Origin: Clostridiales bacterium UBA1728
Lineage (GTDB): Bacteria; Bacillota; Clostridia; Oscillospirales; Oscillospiraceae
Assembly (NCBI GenBank): GCA_002315975.1
Contig: DCIK01000004.1
Location: 1-59,809, forward strand
Direction of reading: 5' to 3'
DNA length: 59,809 nt
Part shown: positions 1 through 6,608 of the stretch, in pieces
How the letters are laid out: every line of letters starts with the position of its first letter
How positions within the stretch are numbered: position 1 is the first letter of the stretch
Notes under the pieces: model-generated
The model's input: the letters and a program-made list of their open reading frames with translations, nothing else
Databases searched by the model: none
Told to the model about the DNA's origin: nothing
Made by a program: the position numbers and the translations under genes

Positions 1-84
1 TGGTGCGGGCAACAGGACTCGAACCTGCACGCTTTTGGCAGTGGAACCTAAATCCACCGAGTCTACCAATTCCACCATGCCCGC
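1..84 (-). tRNA. tRNA-Leu (UAG anticodon)
   Basis: The reverse complement folds as a class II tRNA: acceptor arm GCGGGCA pairs with TGCCCGC, followed by discriminator A and an encoded CCA. The T-arm is GGTTCGAGTCC, and a long variable arm is present. The anticodon stem GTGGA/TCCAC encloses the loop TTTAGGT, so the anticodon is UAG (leucine). The gene is complete, with its CCA at the window edge, and has its own consensus promoter at 95-123. Confidence 0.95.
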
Positions 85-94
85 AGATATGCGT

Positions 95-155
95 ATCTTA
101 CCACAGGGGAGCAGGGCTGTCAATTCTTGACGGAGTTTTTTTCCTTTGTTATAAT
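95..155. promoter_or_regulatory. Divergent sigma-A promoters for tRNA-Leu and the DUF554 gene
   Basis: On the minus strand, TTGACA (118-123) and TAAGAT (95-100) are 17 bp apart and point at the tRNA. On the plus strand, TTGACG (127-132) and TATAAT (150-155) are also 17 bp apart and point at the DUF554 gene. The two -35 boxes lie only 3 bp apart, so the promoters probably compete for polymerase (inference). Confidence 0.75.
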
Positions 156-179
156 GGGCGCAAAAAGGGGGAGTACTTT

Positions 180-890
180 ATGCCGGCTGTTTTTGTGAAT
201 ATGGGAACGGTGCTTGTGGGGTCCCTGCTGGGCATCGCGTTGAAAAATGCCCTGCGCGAATCGCTGCAGAATGCGGTGATGACGGCATTGGGACTCTGCA
301 CCGCGCTCATCGGCATCAGCTCCGCCATTGCTACGGCGGATGTGCTCTGCGTCATTATCTGCATGGCACTGGGAACCGCCATCGGTGAGCTGCTGCACAT
401 CCACAACGGCATCGAAAATGCCGGGGACTACATCAAAAAGCGTCTTCTCAAAGGTGAAGCTGCCCAGAGCCGCTTTACCGAGGGCTTCGTGTCCGCCTGC
501 ATTCTCTTCTGCGTGGGCTCCATGACCATCATGGGCTCGCTGGAGGCGGGCATCCACGCCGATTACAGCATCATCTTTGCCAAGAGCGCGCTGGACTTTG
601 TGAGCTCCATGGCCTTCGGCGCCGCCATGGGCATCGGCGTGACCTTCAGCGTGCTCTTTATTCTGGTCTTTCAGGGTGGGCTTACGCTGCTGGCTGGCGT
701 AGTGGCGCCCTATCTCAGCGCTGCCGTGGTCACGGAGATGTCCGCTGTGGGCGGCGTGATTCTGATGGGCATGGCCATCAATATGCTGGAGCTGCGCAGG
801 GAGCCCATCCGCGTGGCCAATATGCTGCCCTGCATTTTCCTTCCTTTGCTGTATGTCCCTCTGAGCAGCGCGGTGAGCGCTCTGCTGTGA
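180..890 (+). CDS. DUF554 family integral membrane protein
   Basis: This 236-residue hydrophobic protein resembles the DUF554 (YdfK-like) family of multi-spanning inner-membrane proteins, whose substrate is unknown. It begins MPAVFVNMGTVLVGSLLG, a glycine-rich first membrane segment typical of the family, and has about six to seven predicted membrane spans. The ATG at 180 was chosen because a purine-rich AAAGGGGGAG site lies just upstream and the promoter at 127-155 sits about 25 bp before it; an upstream in-frame extension would run through the tRNA. The neighbours give no functional hint. The family assignment is good; the function is unknown. Confidence 0.85.
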   Translation: MPAVFVNMGTVLVGSLLGIALKNALRESLQNAVMTALGLCTALIGISSAIATADVLCVIICMALGTAIGELLHIHNGIENAGDYIKKRLLKGEAAQSRFTEGFVSACILFCVGSMTIMGSLEAGIHADYSIIFAKSALDFVSSMAFGAAMGIGVTFSVLFILVFQGGLTLLAGVVAPYLSAAVVTEMSAVGGVILMGMAINMLELRREPIRVANMLPCIFLPLLYVPLSSAVSALL

Positions 891-976
891 ACGCAACCGC
901 AGATTGCGGAGCGGGACGATCACGCAACGGATGGATGTATATATCGTCTGCCTATGAATTAATAACAAAAATGTAT

Positions 977-1005
977 TTGACAAACGCCCTTCCGTGGTGT
1001 AGACT
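977..1005 (+). promoter_or_regulatory. Promoter of the THF riboswitch/folT transcript
   Basis: TTGACA (977-982) and TAGACT (1000-1005) are separated by 17 bp. Transcription should start near 1012, exactly at the 5' edge of the aptamer. Confidence 0.7.
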
Positions 1006-1011
1006 TTAACG

Positions 1012-1110
1012 CGTTACAGAGTAGGAGCTCCGCGTAAAGTGCTGACCCAATGGGGAGTCGTGGGACAGACGAAGGATTCATTCCGCGATGGAGTTCCGCG
1101 CCCGCTGCAG
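1012..1110 (+). promoter_or_regulatory. Tetrahydrofolate (THF) riboswitch aptamer
   Basis: The hallmarks of the folT-type THF riboswitch are present in order: GAGTAG, then CGCGTAAAGTGCTG, a hairpin loop containing GGGGAGTCG, then ACGAAG, then a GCGATGGAGTTCC strand that re-pairs with GGAGCTCCGCG, and a 3' GCGCCCGCT element matching the family's GCAUCCGCU. The next gene is a FolT homologue, which supports the ligand. The segment TGGGGAGTCGTGG (1051-1063) can pair with the 5' arm of the downstream terminator, giving a plausible antiterminator. Confidence 0.87.
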
Positions 1111-1183
1111 TTTCGGAGGTTTCCCTCCCGTTGCGGCACGAACAAGGTTCGGGCCATGAACCGTGCGACGCACATACAATCTA

Positions 1184-1219
1184 CCACTCCCCACAGGCTT
1201 TTGCCCCTGGGGAGTTTTT
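1184..1219 (+). terminator. Riboswitch-controlled intrinsic terminator
   Basis: The hairpin ACTCCCC-ACAGG / CCCCTGGGGAGT is followed by a U-tract. Its 5' arm CCACTCCCCA (1184-1193) is complementary to aptamer positions 1051-1063. Ligand binding, by holding those aptamer bases, should free the terminator and switch off folT (inference). Confidence 0.8.
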
Positions 1220-1267
1220 GATTTGTGCGCTGCGGTGCTGGCACCAAAGAAAGGAAGGTCTATCTCC

Positions 1268-2323
1268 ATGACGAAAAAAGAAAAAAGCAGAGCCCTTTAC
1301 CCCCATCCCTTCTCCAAGGCCTACTGGAAGGACGCCGCCGCCGAAATGAAAGACACCCGTATGCTGGTGTTTGCGGCATTGATGATCGCCCTCCGTGTGG
1401 CCATGAAGTTCCTGGCTATCCCCATCGCCCCTAATCTGAAGATTCAGACCGCGTTCCTGGCCAACGCCATGGGCGCCATGGTCTTCGGCCCCGTGGTGGC
1501 GATTTTCGCCGCTGCCGTATCCGACTTCCTGGGCGTTCTTCTCTCCGGTGAGACCTACTTTCTGCCCTTTATCCTCACGGAGATCGCCGGAAGCGTGATC
1601 TTTGCCCTGTTTCTCTATCGCGCCAAGGTCACTCCCACCCGCGCCATGCTCAGCCGCTTCTGCATCTGCCTCTTCGTGAACATCCTGCTCCAGACCCCGC
1701 TGATGATCCTCTATTACAAAATCGTTCTGGGCAAGGCCGGTTACCAGCTTACGGTTCCCGCCATCCTGAAGAATCTCTTCTGCTTCCCCGTGGAGTCTGT
1801 GGTTCTCACGCTCTTCCTGAAGATGATCCAGCCTGCCACCTATAAGATGGGACTGACCTACGACGAGGAAAGTCACCTGAAGTTTGAGAAGAAGGAGACC
1901 ATTACCCTCATCGCTCTCTTCCTGGTGGGCTGCGTGAGCACCTATGCCTATCTGGGCTACTACTACCGCACCACCTCGCTCTCCGCCTCCTACAGCAACG
2001 AGGAGCGTTACGCTCACAATGTGGAGATGGCCGAGATCGTCGACGAGCAGAGCGACGAGGAGCGGGAGCTGGTCGCCACCGTGGAGAGCGCCTATAAGGA
2101 GTTCATGGGCAAGAACATCACCTACAATGTGGCCGTCTACGCTGTCAATGATGAGGCTCTTGCTGCCTACGACAAGGACATCGAGGCCATCCGCGGCATG
2201 AGCAAGTCCAAGGCCAAGGCCGTGGCCGAGGACGGCGTGATGGAAAACATCGCCTACGCCACCGTTGTGGTCAACGAAAAGACCGGGGAAGTTGTTTCCT
2301 GCAGCATTGACCCTGTGGCTTGA
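1268..2323 (+). CDS. folT: FolT-type ECF transporter S component (folate uptake) with C-terminal extension
   Basis: This 351-residue protein is a predicted substrate-binding subunit of an energy-coupling-factor folate transporter. Residues about 35-200 form the six-helix S-component core. The THF riboswitch immediately upstream makes folate the likely substrate. After a charged segment there is an additional hydrophobic helix (about 213-232) and a roughly 119-residue polar tail, predicted extracytoplasmic, with no motif I recognise. Usual FolT proteins are about 170-210 residues and end after the core. The ATG at 1268 is preceded by AAGGAAGG; the long upstream extension would cross the terminator. 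The ECF module genes are not in the window, as is normal for group II S components. Confidence 0.85.
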   Translation: MTKKEKSRALYPHPFSKAYWKDAAAEMKDTRMLVFAALMIALRVAMKFLAIPIAPNLKIQTAFLANAMGAMVFGPVVAIFAAAVSDFLGVLLSGETYFLPFILTEIAGSVIFALFLYRAKVTPTRAMLSRFCICLFVNILLQTPLMILYYKIVLGKAGYQLTVPAILKNLFCFPVESVVLTLFLKMIQPATYKMGLTYDEESHLKFEKKETITLIALFLVGCVSTYAYLGYYYRTTSLSASYSNEERYAHNVEMAEIVDEQSDEERELVATVESAYKEFMGKNITYNVAVYAVNDEALAAYDKDIEAIRGMSKSKAKAVAEDGVMENIAYATVVVNEKTGEVVSCSIDPVA

Positions 2324-2340
2324 ATAAGCCGAAATCAAAG

Positions 2341-2367
2341 AAAAGGAGCTGCTTCGGCAGCTCCTTT
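2341..2367. terminator. Bidirectional terminator between folT and the SLOG gene
   Basis: The perfect stem AAAAGGAGCTGC-TTCG-GCAGCTCCTTTT, capped by a UUCG tetraloop, separates the convergent genes and has a T-run on either strand. Confidence 0.85.
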
Positions 2368-2868
2368 TTATGCAATAACCGGAATAATGATAACCTCTTT
2401 ATCCTCCTGCATGGCCATGCGGAGAGTGGAGAGAGTTCCTCCGCTGCCTTCGTCGTAGCAGGCCAGCAGAATATCGCAGCGCTCCACCATATAGCGGTTG
2501 CGCTCCATCATGCAGAAGCGGGTATAGACCTCGCTCATCACCGTAACGGCGGCACAGCGGGAGAGTATATAGTGATAACGCTGCTTTTCCGTATCGCTCC
2601 AGCGCTCCGCCTGCCCGCGGTAGGGGACAGCGGCCTCCAGCGTGATTTCGCCGAAGCGTTCCTGCGCCAGCAGCACTGCCTCGGCAAAGTAGAGATCGCA
2701 GCCGTTGGCCATGCCGCAGAGGAAGCGGTCAACCCCCGTCTCGCACAGGGTCTCTACCACATCGTAGAGCCGCGCTTTCAGCGCAAGACAGGCCGGGTCA
2801 CTTTCGTTGAACTGCCACGGGAGCTTGGAAGCCCGGTGGCCGGTGAATGCACAGGTTTTCGCTGCCAT
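2368..2868 (-). CDS. SLOG family protein (DUF1273/YpsA-like)
   Basis: This 166-residue protein begins with CAFTGHR near its N-terminus and has GMANGCDLYFAEA around residue 60, the nucleotide-binding signatures of the DPRA/SLOG Rossmann-like superfamily that includes YpsA. The molecular function is not established for the family; ligand binding of nucleotide derivatives is proposed from its fold. The ATG at 2868 is preceded by GAGGT on the minus strand. Longer in-frame extensions would run into pcrA and are rejected. It is divergent from pcrA, with a roughly 140-bp shared spacer. Confidence 0.8.
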   Translation of the reverse strand: MAAKTCAFTGHRASKLPWQFNESDPACLALKARLYDVVETLCETGVDRFLCGMANGCDLYFAEAVLLAQERFGEITLEAAVPYRGQAERWSDTEKQRYHYILSRCAAVTVMSEVYTRFCMMERNRYMVERCDILLACYDEGSGGTLSTLRMAMQEDKEVIIIPVIA

Positions 2869-2903
2869 GATTTTTACCTCATTCTGGAATTTGCGATAAG
2901 CCC

Positions 2904-2931
2904 TTGTATTTTTCGTCGTTTGTAGTATAAT
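2904..2931 (+). promoter_or_regulatory. Probable pcrA promoter
   Basis: TTGTAT (2904-2909) and TATAAT (2926-2931) are spaced by 16 bp, about 75 bp upstream of the pcrA start. Confidence 0.55.
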
Positions 2932-2966
2932 ACCACCAGAGAGAGAAAAAAGAAACAGAAACTTGT

Positions 2967-2998
2967 CGCCTGGAGCCAACTTCAGGCGTTCTTTTTTG
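2967..2998 (+). terminator. Possible attenuator hairpin in the pcrA leader
   Basis: A CGCCTG/CAGGCG stem with a 10-nt loop is followed by TTCTTTTTT, directly abutting the GGAGGA ribosome site of pcrA. It looks like a short intrinsic terminator inside the leader. The stem is only 6 bp, so partial termination is the most I would infer. Confidence 0.4.
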
Positions 2999-3006
2999 GA
3001 GGAAAC

Positions 3007-5430
3007 ATGAACCAGAATCTGGAAACCCGTTTCGCCGCAGCCCGCAGTGCCTTCATCTCCAAACAGTTCAGGCTTAATCCCATGCAACTGCAGGCCTGTA
3101 TGGCCACCGAGGGGCCGCTGCTTCTTTTAGCCGGTGCGGGCAGCGGCAAGACCACGGTGCTCATCAACCGGGTGGCGAACCTGCTGCGCTACGGCTGCGC
3201 CTCTGACTCTGCCGAGGTTCCTGTAGGCATCAGCGAGGGCGACATGGAGCGCCTGAAGGCCGCACTTCGGGGGGAGGGAAGCGCGGACGAGGACATACAT
3301 AGACTCTGCGCCCTGCGTGCGGTGAAGCCCTGGCAGGTGCTGGCCATCACCTTTACCAATAAGGCTGCCGGCGAGCTGAAGGAGCGTTTAGCTGCCAAGC
3401 TGGGCCCGGAGGCCAACGATGTGTGGGCCATGACCTTCCATGCCACCTGCGCCCGCATTCTGCGCCGGGACGCGGATCGGCTGGGCTTTGGAAAGAGCTT
3501 TACCATCTATGACAGCGCCGATTCCCAGTCGGTGATGAAGCGGGTGCTCAAGGAGCTGGAGCTGGACGAAAAGAGCTTTCCGCCCCGGCAGGTGCTGGCC
3601 GCCTGCTCCCGCTACAAGGGCGCATTGCTGACCCCCGATGAGTTCGTGGCGCAGGAGGAGCGCAGCGGAGACATTCGCCGCAAGCGCACTGCCATGGCCT
3701 GTGCCGCCTACGCAAAACGGCTGAAGGACGCGGACGCCATGGACTTCGATGATCTGATCTATTTCGCCGTCATCCTCCTGCGGGACTGCCAGGAGGTGCG
3801 GGAGTATTACCAGCAGAAGTTCCGCTATGTGCTGGTGGACGAGTATCAGGATACCAGCCATCTCCAGTATGAATTATGTAAACTACTTTCCGGCGGCTAT
3901 CGGAATCTCTGCGTGGTGGGCGATGATGACCAGAGCATTTACAAGTTCCGGGGCGCGACCATTGAGAATATCCTCTCCTTCCAGAAGGAATATCCCGATG
4001 CCAGGGTGATCCGTCTGGAACAGAACTACCGCTCTACGGGCAATATTCTGGATGCTGCCAACGCCGTCATTGCCAACAACACCGCCCGTATGGGCAAAAA
4101 TCTCTGGACTCAGGCAGGGAAGGGCGAGCTCCTTTACGAGTATGTGGCCATGAGCGAGGACGATGAGGCCGACTTCGTGGCTCGCACCATTCAGCAGAGC
4201 GGGCGCAGCCCCAAGGACTTCGCCGTGCTCTACCGCACCAATGCCCAGTCCCGCAGCATAGAGCAGGCTTTGAAGCGGCGGAAGATAAATTACCGCATCT
4301 TCGGCGGTACCCGCTTCTTTGACCGGGCCGAGGTCAAGGACATACTGGCCTACCTCTGCACCGTGGCCAACCCCACCGATGAGACCCGCCTCCTGCGCAT
4401 TCTCAATAACCCGCCCCGGGGCATCGGCGCTGCCGGTGTGGAGAAGGCGCAGACTTTGGCAAGGCGGGAGGAAAAGCCTCTTTTCGATATCCTCCGCAAT
4501 GCCACGGTTTTCCCTGAGCTGGGGCGCAGCGCCGGGAGAATGCAGGAGTTTGCCGACATGATTACCGGACTCCAGAACGATCTGGCGCAGGGTATGCCGC
4601 TGGATGAGTTCTACGATAAGCTCATCGAAAAGAGCGGCTACATCCGGGCTCTGGAGGACAAGCACAGCGACGAGGAGCTGGCGCGCATCGAGAATGTGCA
4701 CGAGCTGAAATCCTCCATTGTCAAGAGCGTGGAGGAGAATCAGGGCGGCGATCTCTATGCCTATCTGGACGAGGTGGCGCTCTACTCCGACATTGACAAC
4801 TACGATGAGAACGCCGAGTGCACGGTGCTGATGACCATGCACGCCGCCAAGGGTCTGGAGTTCCCGGTGGTGTTTATTGTGGGTGCGGACGACGGTCTTT
4901 TCCCCAGCGCTCTGGCCATCGGTGACCAGAGCGAGATGGAGGAGGAGCGGCGGCTCTGCTATGTGGCCATTACCCGCGCCAAGGAGCGGCTCTACATCTG
5001 CGAGGCCAGCCAGCGTATGCTCTATGGACGGACAAACTCCTATATACGCTCCCGCTTTATCGACGAGATTCCCCCTGAGCTCTTAGAGAGCCACGATCTC
5101 CGCTCCCGGCGGCAGGCGGAAAGCCGATGCTACGAGGAGCGGGATGCCTATGCGCCCAGACCCAAACAGCGAACGGGCGGTTATGCAAGCTCTACCGTCA
5201 GGGTAACGCCGCCCAAGTCCGCTGCCGCCAAGCCGAAGACTGTCCTCTCAACACCCGCTGTACCGGACTATAAGGTCGGCGACTTGGTGGAGCACAGCGC
5301 CTTTGGCGTGGGAACCATCGCGAAGCTCACCCCCATGGGCGGCGATGCGCTGGTGGAGATCTCGTTCGAGGGCGTAGGAACAAAAAAACTCATGCTCCGG
5401 GTGGCTGCCCAGCACATGAAAAAGAAATAG
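3007..5430 (+). CDS. pcrA: ATP-dependent DNA helicase, UvrD/PcrA type
   Basis: This 807-residue superfamily 1A 3'-5' helicase carries Walker A GAGSGKTT (about residue 43), motif Ia AITFTNKAA, motif II VDEYQDTS, motif III VVGDDDQSIYKFRGA, motif IV EQNYRST, motif V MTMHAAKGLEFPVVF and motif VI YVAITRAKERL. The C-terminus carries the Tudor-like segment YKVGDLVEHSAFGVGTI that in PcrA contacts RNA polymerase. PcrA acts in nucleotide excision repair, plasmid rolling-circle replication and clearing of recombinase and stalled polymerase. It is longer than the usual 720-750 residues because of an insertion of about 40 residues between motifs I and Ia (about 63-103). The ATG at 3007 follows GGAGGA. Confidence 0.95.
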   Translation: MNQNLETRFAAARSAFISKQFRLNPMQLQACMATEGPLLLLAGAGSGKTTVLINRVANLLRYGCASDSAEVPVGISEGDMERLKAALRGEGSADEDIHRLCALRAVKPWQVLAITFTNKAAGELKERLAAKLGPEANDVWAMTFHATCARILRRDADRLGFGKSFTIYDSADSQSVMKRVLKELELDEKSFPPRQVLAACSRYKGALLTPDEFVAQEERSGDIRRKRTAMACAAYAKRLKDADAMDFDDLIYFAVILLRDCQEVREYYQQKFRYVLVDEYQDTSHLQYELCKLLSGGYRNLCVVGDDDQSIYKFRGATIENILSFQKEYPDARVIRLEQNYRSTGNILDAANAVIANNTARMGKNLWTQAGKGELLYEYVAMSEDDEADFVARTIQQSGRSPKDFAVLYRTNAQSRSIEQALKRRKINYRIFGGTRFFDRAEVKDILAYLCTVANPTDETRLLRILNNPPRGIGAAGVEKAQTLARREEKPLFDILRNATVFPELGRSAGRMQEFADMITGLQNDLAQGMPLDEFYDKLIEKSGYIRALEDKHSDEELARIENVHELKSSIVKSVEENQGGDLYAYLDEVALYSDIDNYDENAECTVLMTMHAAKGLEFPVVFIVGADDGLFPSALAIGDQSEMEEERRLCYVAITRAKERLYICEASQRMLYGRTNSYIRSRFIDEIPPELLESHDLRSRRQAESRCYEERDAYAPRPKQRTGGYASSTVRVTPPKSAAAKPKTVLSTPAVPDYKVGDLVEHSAFGVGTIAKLTPMGGDALVEISFEGVGTKKLMLRVAAQHMKKK

Positions 5431-5431
5431 T

Positions 5432-5571
5432 CGATGGTAATACTGCGTATTACCATCGGGAAAAGGTACTCGCATTTATCGCGGCGGCCATGCCGCCCTG
5501 GTCGATGCGAGGGCGCACCAATAGAGTGCGCCTCTGGGTATTCTGAAGGGAGCAAAGCTCCCTTCAGAATA
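5432..5571 (+). repeat. Modular palindromic intergenic repeat, copy 1
   Basis: Three parts are visible. Hairpin A (5432-5458) has the form CGAT-x-GTAA-x-ACTGCGT-x-TTAC-x-ATCG. A conserved core (5459-5538) carries nested CTCGCAT/ATGCGAG and GGCGGC/GCCGCC stems, then GGCGCAC/GTGCGCC. Hairpin B (5539-5571) has an 11-bp stem around GAGCAAAGCTC. A second copy lies inverted at 22356-22553 with the same core but different, compensated stem bases. Confidence 0.8.
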
Positions 5572-5650
5572 AATGAATTTCTTTGCGAGGCTGCCGAAAG
5601 ATGTCTATTAGGGCGTTTGTCCAATCGTATAGAAAAACGGAGGGAATAGA

Positions 5651-5953
5651 ATGAAAAGCACAGCGCAGCTTAAAGCTCTGATGGAGGCGAATCCCGCCTA
5701 TCCCTGTACCGGCTGCCGGAGCTGTGAGAGCCATTGCTCCCAGAAGCTCCCCATCCCGGATTATGTGGCGCTCCTCAACGAGCTGAAGGAAGATGTGGAG
5801 AAGGCAGAGGAACTCAAAGGCCGCTACCTGCAATATGCCGCGGGCAGGGGCCGAGCCACAGACTGTATGTTCTGCCATTCCTGCGAAAACAACTGCCCGG
5901 AACAGCTCGGAATCTCCGATGCCATGTTCCTGGCGGCAAAGGTATTTGAATAA
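5651..5953 (+). CDS. Small two-cluster 4Fe-4S protein, like the C-terminal domain of ferredoxin-type aldo/keto reductases
   Basis: This 100-residue protein has two Cys motifs: CTGCRSCESHC at about residues 19-29 and CMFCHSCENNCPE at about 75-87. The spacing and surrounding sequence (PIPDYVALLNEL after the first motif) match the iron-sulfur tail of 4Fe-4S aldo/keto reductases, but there is no reductase barrel attached. It could be a free-standing electron carrier or a remnant of a larger gene; no reductase reading frame was seen upstream. The ATG at 5651 is preceded by GGAGGGAA. It is bounded upstream by the palindromic repeat and downstream by a terminator, so it is probably monocistronic. 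Confidence 0.75.
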   Translation: MKSTAQLKALMEANPAYPCTGCRSCESHCSQKLPIPDYVALLNELKEDVEKAEELKGRYLQYAAGRGRATDCMFCHSCENNCPEQLGISDAMFLAAKVFE

Positions 5954-5959
5954 AGAAAA

Positions 5960-5993
5960 CGAAGGCTGCCTCCGCTTTGGAAGCAGCCTTCAC
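5960..5993. terminator. Terminator between the convergent ferredoxin-like and aldolase genes
   Basis: The stem GAAGGCTGC/GCAGCCTTC encloses a smaller TCC/GGA pairing. The T-rich tract (GTTTTCTTTATT) lies on the minus-strand side, so it mainly ends the aldolase operon. Confidence 0.7.
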
Positions 5994-5999
5994 GCTGTA

Positions 6000-6599
6000 T
6001 TACAGCTTTTCCAGCACCACGGGTTCACCGATCCGCTTGGCTTCTATATAGATTTTCGCCGTGTCCTCAATGTATTCAGCGCGGATGTAGGCCTGAGAGA
6101 GATCACTGCCCACCGCCACAACGCCGTGGTTGGCCAGCAGACAGCCTCCCTTGCCGGGGAGAACCTTTGCGGCATAGATGCCGACTTCAGGGGTGCCGGG
6201 TGTGGCATACTCGGCGCAGGGTACGCTGCCGCCCAGGAAGAAGTACGCTTCTATGAGGGTGGCGGGGATATCCATGCGGTTCACCGCAAAGGCGGTGGCG
6301 TGGGGAGAGTGGGTGTGAAACACAGCGTTCACATCCTCGCTGCCTTTGTAGATTTCGGCGTGGAGCCGCCACTCGGAGGAGGGCTTGCCCTCGGTGAGCA
6401 CGGTGCCGTCCAGCTTCATCTCCACAATGTCCTTGGGCTGCATGATCTCATAGCGCATGGAAGTGGGGGTGATGAGCATAATGTCCTTGTCGCGCAGATA
6501 GCAGCTCATGTTGCCGCTGGTGCCGGCGAAGAGGCCGGCTTTGAAGGCCTGCAGACTCTTTTCACAGATTTCTTTCTTCAGCTTATCTTTCCTGCTCAT
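6000..6599 (-). CDS. Class II aldolase/adducin family protein, probable 5-deoxy(thio)ribulose-1-phosphate aldolase
   Basis: This 199-residue protein is of fuculose-phosphate aldolase type. It has GTSGNMS near residue 28, TPTSMRYE, SSEWRLHAEIY, HTHSPHATAFAV (metal-binding His pair, about 95-106) and ANHGVVAVG with a further metal His. The family cleaves ketose 1-phosphates to DHAP and an aldehyde using a divalent metal. It is the last gene of a cluster with an MtnA-like isomerase, so the likely substrate is 5-methylthioribulose-1-phosphate or 5-deoxyribulose-1-phosphate, as in the DHAP shunt; L-fuculose phosphate is less likely because no fucose genes are nearby. It starts at 6599 with GAGGT upstream, 9 bp after the isomerase stop. 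Confidence 0.8.
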   Translation of the reverse strand: MSRKDKLKKEICEKSLQAFKAGLFAGTSGNMSCYLRDKDIMLITPTSMRYEIMQPKDIVEMKLDGTVLTEGKPSSEWRLHAEIYKGSEDVNAVFHTHSPHATAFAVNRMDIPATLIEAYFFLGGSVPCAEYATPGTPEVGIYAAKVLPGKGGCLLANHGVVAVGSDLSQAYIRAEYIEDTAKIYIEAKRIGEPVVLEKL

Positions 6600-6608
6600 G
6601 TCAATACC

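Noticed and set aside
2869..3087. N-terminal extension of the SLOG protein into pcrA
   Set aside because: Would overlap the start of pcrA; the ATG at 2868 has GAGGT and begins the conserved fold.
6000..6599. L-fuculose-phosphate aldolase of a fucose pathway
   Set aside because: No fucose isomerase, kinase or transporter nearby; operon partners are SAM by-product enzymes.
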